From contig JAGLTA010000012.1 of assembly GCA_023135505.1 (NCBI GenBank), positions 1 through 11,335 on the forward strand: 11,335 nucleotides of DNA, given 5' to 3'. The DNA comes from Candidatus Parcubacteria bacterium (GTDB taxonomy: Bacteria > Patescibacteriota > Patescibacteriia > JAACEG01). Shown here piece after piece: positions 6,389-11,335 of the stretch (its first letter is position 1; every line of letters begins with the position of its first letter). Below the pieces are notes generated by a model, which saw nothing but the letters and a program-made list of their open reading frames with translations, was not told the origin of the DNA and did no database searches. The translations under genes and the position numbers were made by a program.

Positions 6389-7432
6389 ATTTTCAGGTCT
6401 TAACAGCCGCACTTGTTTTCCTGCTTGCCACATTTCAGACTCCCTTATCTCTTTAAGTTCTTCTCCTAATTTTTTGCTGTAATTCGGATCGCTGTTCGCT
6501 TCAAGCGTAATTTTCGTTTCCGTTCCGTTTTTAACGCTTTCATAAAGTTCTTTAAAAACCGGCTCAACCGCTTTTCTGAATTTATGCCGCCAGTCAAGCG
6601 CGCCTCTTTGCGCTGTTGACGAGCAGTTGGAAAACATCCAATCCATTCCGTTCTCGCCGATTAAAGGATATAAGCTTTGTGTCGCCTCTTCAACAGTCTC
6701 ATTAAACGCTTCAGACGGGCTATGCCCTTTGGATCGCAAAAGATTATATTGCGCTTCCATTATTCCAGCGATCGCGCCCATTAAAACGCCGCGCTCCCCT
6801 GTTAAATCGCTCAAAACCTCTTTTTTAAAAGTTGTCGGAAATAAAAATCCCGATCCGATAGCGATGCCGATAGCCTTAGCCCTGTTTTCAGCTCTGCCAG
6901 TAACATCCTGAAAAACGGCAAAACTGGAATTAATCCCGCGCCCTTCCAAGAAATTACGCCGAACAGACAGCCCTGATCCTTTTGGCGCGGCTAAAATAAC
7001 ATCAATATCTTTCGGCGGAATTACACCTGTTTGATCTTTATAGACAATTGAAAATCCGTGCGAAAAATAGAGCGCTTTGCCTTTGGTTAAATATTTTTTA
7101 ATGTTTTCCCATTGCGCTTTTTGCCCAGCGTCGGACAGAAGATACATAATAATCGTCGCTTTTTCACAGGCGCTTTCAATGCTATAAAGCGTCTCTCCTT
7201 CAACCCATCCATCTTTAACCGCTCTATCCCAGCCGTCGTCCCCTTCCATTCTTTGTCCGATAATAATTTTAAATCCATTGTCGCGCATATTCATCGCTTG
7301 GCTCGGACCCTGAACACCGTAGCCGATTACGGCCATTGTCTCGTCTTTTAATGTTTCGCGCGCTTTTTCTAAAGAAAATTCCTCGCGCGTCACGACATTT
7401 TCTTCAACGCCGCCAAAATTTATTTTTGCCAT
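6365..7432 (-). CDS. ilvC: Ketol-acid reductoisomerase, short Bacteroidetes/fungal-type
   Basis: 355-aa NADP-dependent enzyme converting 2-acetolactate to 2,3-dihydroxyisovalerate (and the isoleucine analogue) in branched-chain amino-acid synthesis. Visible: Rossmann motif GYGVQG at 37-42, cofactor-specificity loop IIGQRMEGDDGW about 57-68, catalytic region SHGF (H125), APKGSG at 149-154, metal ligands in SDLTGERG (D209, E213), helical-domain ETVEEATQSLYPLIG (245-259) and CSSTAQRGALDW (270-281). Phrases such as GYGVQGPSQAMNMRDNGF, GEGRGINSS-like and MWQ..K.VR.LRPEN are those of the yeast Ilv5/Bacteroidetes group rather than the usual bacterial short form. The tail after RPEN comes from a repeat. 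No ilvB, ilvD, ilvE or leu genes are nearby, so it looks isolated; horizontal acquisition is inferred. A minus-strand TATAAT (7453-7448) lies 15 bases before the ATG, with no convincing -35. Confidence 0.94.
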   Translation of the reverse strand: MAKINFGGVEENVVTREEFSLEKARETLKDETMAVIGYGVQGPSQAMNMRDNGFKIIIGQRMEGDDGWDRAVKDGWVEGETLYSIESACEKATIIMYLLSDAGQKAQWENIKKYLTKGKALYFSHGFSIVYKDQTGVIPPKDIDVILAAPKGSGLSVRRNFLEGRGINSSFAVFQDVTGRAENRAKAIGIAIGSGFLFPTTFKKEVLSDLTGERGVLMGAIAGIMEAQYNLLRSKGHSPSEAFNETVEEATQSLYPLIGENGMDWMFSNCSSTAQRGALDWRHKFRKAVEPVFKELYESVKNGTETKITLEANSDPNYSKKLGEELKEIRESEMWQAGKQVRLLRPENSRKSVKS

Positions 7433-7464
7433 AAACTTTTTTTAAAAATTATAAAATTCAATTA

Positions 7465-7520
7465 TTCCAATAATTTTAGAATAAATATATATTAACATAA
7501 AAATTTAAAAATAAAAGGGG
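7465..7520 (+). promoter_or_regulatory. Weak candidate promoter and Shine-Dalgarno for the pseudouridine synthase gene
   Basis: TTCCAA (7465-7470) and TATATT (7488-7493) are 17 bases apart, a weak but correctly spaced pair. AAAGGGG at 7514-7520 is the only recognisable Shine-Dalgarno in front of a full-length gene here, and its 10-base distance supports the ATG at 7531 over the one at 7555. Confidence 0.4.
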
Positions 7521-7530
7521 TTGCAAAAAT

Positions 7531-8484
7531 ATGTTAAATAAATATAATAGATTTATGAAGCAAAAAAATAAAATTATCATAAACAAACAAAAATCAAACA
7601 GTCGGCTTGACCTTTTTTTGGCGAAAAATTTTTCAGAATATTCCCGCTCTTTTTGGCAGTCAATAATTCAACAAGAAGGCGTTTTGCTTAATGATAAAAA
7701 AATCTTTCCACATTATAAATTAAAAATAGATGATGTTATTTTCATAAGCCAAAAAATATTAAAAAAAATAGCCGAGCAGAAAAAAATTGATCTGTCGCCG
7801 GATAAAAAAATAAAATTCAAAATTATTTTTGAAGATAAAGATTTTTTGATTATAAGCAAGCCGTCAGGGCTAACGGTTCATCCGTCCGAAAGCGTTCCGA
7901 AAAATACGCTTGTTAACGGCTTGCTGGCTTATCTGCCGAAATTAAAAAATGTCGGCGAAGATAAAGCGCGTCCGGGAATTGTCCACCGTTTAGACAAAGA
8001 TGTTTCAGGCATTATGGCGATCGCCAAAAATCAAAAATCGTTCCAATTTTTAAAATTGCAGTTTAAAAACCGCGAAGTCAAAAAAGAATATTTAGCTTTA
8101 ATTCACGGAATAATAAACAAAGACAGCGGGGAGATAAATTTAAAAATCGGAAGAAGCAAAAAAACTGGGCTGATGGCGGCTGGCAGAAATAAAAACTGCA
8201 AGGAAGCGAAAACTCTTTTTTGGACAATTAAAAAATTTCAAAAATTTTCTCTGCTGAAAATTCAAATACTGACCGGCAGGACGCATCAGATCCGCGTCCA
8301 TCTGAAAGCAATCGGCCATCCTGTCGTCGGCGATAAAATTTATTGCTTAAAAAAATATAAAAATTCCCCTAAAATAAAAAGGATATTTTTGCATTCTTAT
8401 AAATTAGGCTTTAAAAATTTAAAAAACGAGTGGGTGGAACTTGAAGCAGAAGCGCCCAATGAATTTAAAAAATTTTATGAATAA
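7531..8484 (+). CDS. RluA/RluD-family rRNA pseudouridine synthase
   Basis: 317-aa enzyme that isomerises uridine to pseudouridine in RNA, most likely 23S rRNA. N-terminal S4 RNA-binding domain about 23-72 (SRLDLFLAKNF, then QQEGVLLNDKKI). Catalytic domain from about 90: IISKPSGLTVHPS, GIVHRLDKDVSG with the catalytic Asp D155, and the closing motif TGRTHQIRVHLKAIGHPVVGD. Architecture and length match RluC and RluD; the sequence alone does not say which uridines are modified, so no symbol is given. It forms an overlapping pair with guanylate kinase (the likely kinase start lies eight bases inside this gene). Preceded by an AAAGGGG Shine-Dalgarno. Confidence 0.92.
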   Translation: MLNKYNRFMKQKNKIIINKQKSNSRLDLFLAKNFSEYSRSFWQSIIQQEGVLLNDKKIFPHYKLKIDDVIFISQKILKKIAEQKKIDLSPDKKIKFKIIFEDKDFLIISKPSGLTVHPSESVPKNTLVNGLLAYLPKLKNVGEDKARPGIVHRLDKDVSGIMAIAKNQKSFQFLKLQFKNREVKKEYLALIHGIINKDSGEINLKIGRSKKTGLMAAGRNKNCKEAKTLFWTIKKFQKFSLLKIQILTGRTHQIRVHLKAIGHPVVGDKIYCLKKYKNSPKIKRIFLHSYKLGFKNLKNEWVELEAEAPNEFKKFYE

Positions 8485-9043
8485 AAAAAACAGGCTTTTT
8501 ATAATTTCATGTCCTTCTGGCGCTGGCGAAGACAGTGTTATCACTGGTCTTAAAAAATGTTTGGATATTGAAAAAATTATTACAACCACAACAAGAAAAA
8601 TTCGTCCTAATGAAACGCAAGGCAAGGAATATTATTTTATTTCAAAAGATAAATTTAAAGAAGGCATTGCTAATAATGAATTTTTTGAATACGCTGAAGA
8701 AGATAACGCGCAATTTTATGGCGTTAAAAACAAAGGACTTGAAAGGATAAAAAATTGCGGCAAAATCAAAATTTGGAAAATTGATTATAAAGGAGTTATA
8801 ACTGCTAAAAAACTTATGCCGCAAATCATAGCTATTTTAATTCTTCCGCCGTCGATTGAAATATTAGAGAAAAGATTATTAAAAAGAGGCGAAACAAAAG
8901 AATTTATAAAGAGAAGGATGGATTACGCGAAAGGATGGATGAGGCATAAAAATATTTTTGATTATCAAGTTATCAATCACGAAAACAGACTTGCGGAAAC
9001 TGTGGAGGAAGTAAAAAAAATCATCTTGCAAAATATAAAATAA
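8477..9043 (+). CDS. gmk: Guanylate kinase family protein with an altered P-loop
   Basis: 188-aa protein of the GMP-kinase fold (ATP + GMP to ADP + GDP). Family features: strand RLFIIS, P-loop region CPSGAGEDS at 12-20, GMP-binding TTTTRKIRPNETQGKEYYFI (about 37-55), FFEYAEE, FYGV, KIWKIDYKGV with the GMP-contacting Asp, and the lid KRLLKRGETKEFIKRRM. The P-loop is odd: canonical GPSGAGKST reads CPSGAGEDS, with the first Gly replaced by Cys12 and the phosphate-binding Lys by Glu18. Start chosen at 8477 because the family's first strand begins a few residues later; ATGs at 8441 and 8459 would add unneeded residues. It overlaps the end of the pseudouridine synthase gene by eight bases, so coupled translation is likely. 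Whether it is an active kinase cannot be told. Confidence 0.85.
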   Translation: MNKKNRLFIISCPSGAGEDSVITGLKKCLDIEKIITTTTRKIRPNETQGKEYYFISKDKFKEGIANNEFFEYAEEDNAQFYGVKNKGLERIKNCGKIKIWKIDYKGVITAKKLMPQIIAILILPPSIEILEKRLLKRGETKEFIKRRMDYAKGWMRHKNIFDYQVINHENRLAETVEEVKKIILQNIK

Positions 9044-9049
9044 ATTTTT

Positions 9050-9077
9050 TTGACAAAAAATAAAAATCGTGTAGGAT
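9050..9077 (+). promoter_or_regulatory. Candidate promoter of rplS
   Basis: A perfect TTGACA (9050-9055) is followed after 16 bases by TAGGAT (9072-9077). Transcription would start about 22 bases before the rplS ATG. It begins seven bases after the guanylate kinase stop. Confidence 0.55.
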
Positions 9078-9105
9078 TAAATAAAATTTACTAAATAAAC
9101 CTATT

Positions 9106-9546
9106 ATGTCAGAAACAAAAGAAGTAAAAAAGGTAAAAGAAAAAAAAGTTAAAAACAGCGATAAAAACGATAAAAAAGAGGAAAAAACTAAAAAGCCGGC
9201 TAAAAACAGCCAGCAAAAAAACATAATTTCGCCTTCTGAAATCAAATCTGGAATGATAGTTAAAATTTACCAAAAAATTAAAGAGGTTAATCCGAAAGGA
9301 GAAACCAAGGAGCGGCTACAATTTTTTGAAGGCACAGTTTTGGCGCGAAGAAATGGAAATGAGACAGGGGCGACTATTACCGTCCGCAAAATTTCCAACG
9401 GCGTCGGCGTGGAAAAAATATTTCCGCTATTTTCGCCGACTATCGCCAAAGTTGAACTGCTGCAAAAAATAAAAACTCGCCGCGCAAAACTTTATTTCAT
9501 ACGCAGAGGATACAAAAAGCGGCTGAAAAAAGAAAAAATCGCGTAA
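9106..9546 (+). CDS. rplS: Large-subunit ribosomal protein L19 (bL19) with a lysine-rich N-terminal extension
   Basis: 146-aa component of the 50S subunit, located at the interface with the 30S subunit. The core (about 42-140) is clear: IKSGMIVKIYQKI, FFEGTVLARRNG, ITVRKISNGVGVEKIFPLFSPTIAKVELL and TRRAKLYFIRRGYKKRLKK. L19 usually has about 115 residues and starts close to this core; here 40 extra residues come first, almost entirely Lys, Glu, Asp, Asn and Ser, so probably disordered. The ATG at 9106 is the start, as no Met lies between it and the core apart from Met50. It has its own promoter just after the kinase gene and is followed by hairpin structures. Confidence 0.95.
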   Translation: MSETKEVKKVKEKKVKNSDKNDKKEEKTKKPAKNSQQKNIISPSEIKSGMIVKIYQKIKEVNPKGETKERLQFFEGTVLARRNGNETGATITVRKISNGVGVEKIFPLFSPTIAKVELLQKIKTRRAKLYFIRRGYKKRLKKEKIA

Positions 9547-9557
9547 TAAATTTAATT

Positions 9558-9590
9558 GTTGGTTCCATAGTCCCTTTAGGGCTGTGGAAC
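9558..9590. repeat. Hairpin carrying the left copy of a 16-bp inverted repeat, after rplS
   Basis: GTTCCATAGTCCC (9562-9574), loop TTTA, GGGCTGTGGAAC (9579-9590) form a 12-bp stem with one bulged T and one G-U pair. It could terminate rplS, though no T-run follows directly. The outer sequence GTTGGTTCCATAGTCC (9558-9573) reappears exactly inverted at 10665-10680. Confidence 0.65.
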
Positions 9591-9631
9591 TTAAATGCAA
9601 ACCATTAATATTTTATAATTTTTTAATTACG

Positions 9632-9692
9632 GAAAATTTTTCCGCTATGTTGCAGTTCCTTAACAGGAGGCTGTGATGGCGGCAAAATTTTT
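9632..9692 (+). other. 61-nt imperfect hairpin with internal AGGAGG and a 9-codon reading frame
   Basis: The outer stem GAAAATTTTTCCGC (9632-9645) pairs with GCGGCAAAATTTTT (9679-9692) at 12 of 14 positions. An inner stem CAGTTCCT (9653-9660) / AGGAGGCTG (9665-9673) with loop TAAC sequesters a perfect Shine-Dalgarno. AGGAGG is followed after five bases by ATG (9676) and a frame reading MAAKFLFLK before TAA at 9703-9705. A TATAAT at 9614-9619 lies just upstream. It may be the terminator of rplS or the leader of the downstream gene. Confidence 0.5.
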
Positions 9693-9728
9693 ATTTTTAA
9701 AATAATTTTATTTAATAATCAATAAACT

Positions 9729-10187
9729 ATGATAAAAAATAAATGGACATCCGTCAAAATAGGGTGTATCGCATCATTTGTCTTTTTTGTTCTTATTTTT
9801 GTAATTGCTATATTTGATGATTCGAAAACTACAAATACTGATAATATACCCACGCGTAGTGCCTCACTAACATTATCGATTGGAGAAGAAGGAATTTTAA
9901 ATAATAACAATGATTCTAATGACTGTGAAGGCAAGGTGTTAATGAGTATTACTGAAGATGACTTTAATGCAGTTACAAAATCATCTGTTGCTAACGACAA
10001 AGAAGGTATAGTAGAATTAATGCTGCAGGGTCGTGTATTTTTAGTAAGCAACTGCACAAAAATAAGAAAAATAGACAGTGCAGGATTATTAGGCAGTATA
10101 TCTAAAATAAGAATTATAGAAACACAAGACCATGGATTACCCAGCACGGGATGGGTCGCCTATGAATTTGCTAGAAAAAAGCCATAA
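9729..10187 (+). CDS. Membrane-anchored protein with a probable SH3-like domain, function unknown
   Basis: 152-aa protein. A basic N-terminus and one TM helix (about 11-29) are followed by a Thr/Ser/Asn-rich linker with a run of Asn (58-61), then a compact domain from about 70. Its pattern, ITEDDFNAVTKSSVANDKEG, then LMLQGRVFLVSNCTKIRKID (98-116), then ISKIRIIE and a closing GWVAYEF (141-147), resembles small SH3-like domains seen in single-TM or lipoprotein-type hypothetical proteins; this is recalled by pattern and is not a named family. The domain should face outside. No Shine-Dalgarno precedes the ATG. It lies inside the 16-bp inverted-repeat-bounded block with the next gene seven bases downstream. 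Existence as a gene is likely, function is unknown. Confidence 0.7.
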   Translation: MIKNKWTSVKIGCIASFVFFVLIFVIAIFDDSKTTNTDNIPTRSASLTLSIGEEGILNNNNDSNDCEGKVLMSITEDDFNAVTKSSVANDKEGIVELMLQGRVFLVSNCTKIRKIDSAGLLGSISKIRIIETQDHGLPSTGWVAYEFARKKP

Positions 10188-10194
10188 TAAAATT

Positions 10195-10473
10195 ATGAGT
10201 AAAATTATAGAAAAAGAAAATGGTGTATATATAAAACCAAGTTTTTATAAAAAATATTTCAAGATGAATCACGGTGAGAGGAAAGAATATTTTAAATTTA
10301 CTTTTTCTCTTATTGCTAGTTTATCCGTAATCTCAATTCCACTAATAATAGCTTTTCAGAACTATTTAAAATATTTTTTAATCGGTGATTTGATTATTTT
10401 TATTTTGTCAGTTCCATTTTATTTTTTTCTTTATAAAAAGAAAAAAGGTGGAGTTGGGATATGGTGTGTATAA
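10195..10473 (+). CDS. Small two-TM membrane protein, function unknown
   Basis: 92-aa protein: charged, Lys/Glu/Tyr-rich N-terminal half (1-44, including NHGERKEYFK), two TM helices (about 44-63 and 67-86) and a basic stretch YKKKKGG near the C-terminus. I recognise no family. I chose the ATG at 10195, seven bases after the stop of the preceding gene; an earlier in-frame ATG at 10132 would add 21 residues overlapping that gene's end in another frame, which is less plausible. It is probably cotranscribed with the upstream SH3-like gene. No Shine-Dalgarno is visible. Confidence 0.55.
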   Translation: MSKIIEKENGVYIKPSFYKKYFKMNHGERKEYFKFTFSLIASLSVISIPLIIAFQNYLKYFLIGDLIIFILSVPFYFFLYKKKKGGVGIWCV

Positions 10474-10572
10474 TTTTATTTTATTCGCTTTTTGTTTATA
10501 CAGTTTTCAATGTCCATTGATAATTTGTATAAAAATATATTTTAAGCAAAAAACAAATATCCATAAAACCAA

Positions 10573-10600
10573 AAACCACTCTCGTGTTTAAGGGTGGTTT
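10573..10600 (+). terminator. Probable intrinsic terminator after the two-gene block
   Basis: AACCACTC (10574-10581), loop TCGTGTTTAA, GGGTGGTT (10592-10599), eight pairs with one G-U, extended by A-T. It is followed by TATAATATTTTAAAT, a weak U-tract. It lies 100 bases after the last stop. The overlapping TATAAT (10600-10605) could also be a -10 box for tRNA-Leu, but no -35 is seen. Confidence 0.5.
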
Positions 10601-10624
10601 ATAATATTTTAAATCTTGCAATCA

Positions 10625-10680
10625 GGTTCCATAGTTCGGAGTTTATCCCGCACTTACTGCAGGAGGACTATGGAACCAAC
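10625..10680. repeat. Hairpin carrying the right copy of the 16-bp inverted repeat, upstream of tRNA-Leu
   Basis: GGTTCCATAGT (10625-10635) and ACTATGGAACC (10667-10677) pair perfectly over 11 bp, extendable by a G-U and a C-G pair. The loop of about 30 nt includes AGGAGG (10661-10666). GGACTATGGAACCAAC (10665-10680) is the exact reverse complement of 9558-9573. AGGAGG is followed after three bases by ATG (10670) and a seven-codon frame ending at TAG just before tRNA-Leu. Confidence 0.65.
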
Positions 10681-10693
10681 GATATATTTTTAG

Positions 10694-10778
<85 letters not shown>

Positions 10779-10787
10779 CATTCAATT

Positions 10788-11335
10788 CTACCCGAACATC
10801 AGCCATTCTGGCTTGAACCATAGAAGCAGGGCGATAGATACCATAATAACGCCTCCGATTAATTTTGACAATCTGGAATATTTTGTAGTTATGCCGACCG
10901 CTTTCAGCGTAGTCATAGCGATAAAAAATATAACCAAATCGTCCAGCATAAAAATCAAAATATAGAGCAAGAGATATATATGGTATTGCGCGCCGCCGAG
11001 ATTATTCAGAGTTAAAATTTCAATATAGAGCGGCGGCAATCCCGCCGAACAGACTAATTCAACAACATTTACAGCAAAAGCCAATAAAATAATTCCGATC
11101 AGCGACAGCGCGAATTTTCTGTTTTGGATAATATCCTGTATTTTTTCAAAAACTTTTCTTCGCTTTTCAGCGCCAGCAATTTTGCATCCGCTTGACTTAT
11201 TCGTAAAATATTCTTTCAAATTATAGCTTCCGCCGGCAAAAGCGATATATCCTATAGCTATTCTCGCCCACAAAACAAATCCGAATAGCAGCAAGACATT
11301 CAGCCACGCGAACATTATCGCGTAATAGACAAAAG
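10788..11335 (-). CDS. C-terminal part of a polytopic membrane protein, DsbD/CcdA-like (5' end outside window)
   Basis: At least 182 residues of a protein whose frame is still open at the right edge (FVYYAI precedes the Met at 11315), so this is a fragment. Visible: a TM segment (FAWLNVLLLFGFVLW), a cytoplasmic or external basic loop (about 35-67 of the visible Met numbering), then TM helices with AVNVVELVCSAGLPPLY, LLLYILIFMLDDLVIFFIAM, TKYSRLSKLIGG and a last helix ending in KPEWLMFG. The motif VELVCSAGLP with a single Cys in a TM helix, and the overall pattern, fit DsbD/CcdA-type thiol-disulfide electron carriers, sometimes fused to an N-terminal thioredoxin- or glutaredoxin-like domain that would lie beyond the window. 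Family assignment is tentative. Confidence 0.65.
   Translation of the reverse strand, partial: FVYYAIMFAWLNVLLLFGFVLWARIAIGYIAFAGGSYNLKEYFTNKSSGCKIAGAEKRRKVFEKIQDIIQNRKFALSLIGIILLAFAVNVVELVCSAGLPPLYIEILTLNNLGGAQYHIYLLLYILIFMLDDLVIFFIAMTTLKAVGITTKYSRLSKLIGGVIMVSIALLLWFKPEWLMFG

Noticed and set aside
5963..6403. Several open frames on both strands across the tRNA array
   Set aside because: They run through clear tRNA cloverleaves and repeat spacers; their translations have no protein-like features and are by-products of the RNA genes.
7448..7476. Full minus-strand promoter for ilvC
   Set aside because: TATAAT is present on the minus strand, but no -35-like hexamer lies 16-18 bases upstream, and the leader would be only about eight bases.
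10132..10194. Extended start for the 92-aa membrane protein
   Set aside because: It would overlap the end of the SH3-like gene by 56 bases and adds non-homologous residues; the ATG at 10195 gives normal operon spacing.
10594..10605. Promoter for tRNA-Leu at TATAAT 10600-10605
   Set aside because: It overlaps the terminator stem's 3' edge and has no -35 at acceptable spacing; such hexamers are common by chance in this AT-rich DNA.
9558..10680. Complete transposon or insertion sequence
   Set aside because: No transposase-like gene and no flanking target duplication (TAATT on the left, GATAT on the right).

Overview
The window looks like part of a chromosome from a streamlined, AT-rich bacterium, most probably a Candidate Phyla Radiation (Patescibacteria, Parcubacteria-like) member. 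This is inferred from several things seen in the sequence: lysine/isoleucine-rich proteins, short spacers, almost no Shine-Dalgarno sequences, tRNA genes that do not encode CCA, a ComEC competence channel split into two genes, a guanylate kinase with a degenerate P-loop, and an L19 with a lysine-rich N-terminal tail. The standard bacterial code fits all genes seen.

Layout, left to right. (1) 62-3527, plus strand: a tight three-gene operon of rodA (cell-wall SEDS glycosyltransferase), a ComEC membrane-channel gene and a separate membrane-anchored metallo-beta-lactamase gene that matches the C-terminal domain of canonical ComEC. It ends in a near-perfect palindromic terminator. (2) 3838-4371: a YgjV-family inner-membrane protein with its own promoter, flanked on both sides by a shared 34-nt sequence and followed by an imperfect 117-nt inverted repeat. 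(3) 5756-4666, minus strand: a small two-TM protein followed by a TatD-family nuclease. (4) 5779-6324: a strong sigma-70-like promoter and a tRNA-Lys/Phe/Pro array. Its spacers are filled by degenerate 7-bp tandem repeats that fold into long hairpins, and it ends in a bidirectional terminator. (5) 7432-6365, minus strand: ilvC of the short Bacteroidetes/fungal type, with a 24-bp-period repeat running into its 3' end. (6) 7531-9546, plus strand: an RluA-family pseudouridine synthase overlapping guanylate kinase, then rplS with its own promoter. (7) 9558-10680: a 1.1-kb block bounded by 16-bp inverted repeats. It contains two small membrane-protein genes of unknown role and two structured elements with AGGAGG followed by ATG. 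(8) 10694-10778: tRNA-Leu(GAG), then convergent to it the 3' part of a DsbD/CcdA-like membrane protein that runs off the right edge.

Functionally the window mixes housekeeping (cell elongation, translation, tRNA supply, nucleotide metabolism) with DNA uptake (ComEC pair; TatD is also a nuclease) and an apparently isolated branched-chain amino-acid enzyme. The less ordinary signals are the repeat families (heptad repeats between tRNAs, repeat-derived tail on IlvC, inverted-repeat-bounded module next to rplS/tRNA-Leu) and the altered P-loop of the guanylate kinase. No CRISPR array, integrase or transposase is visible.
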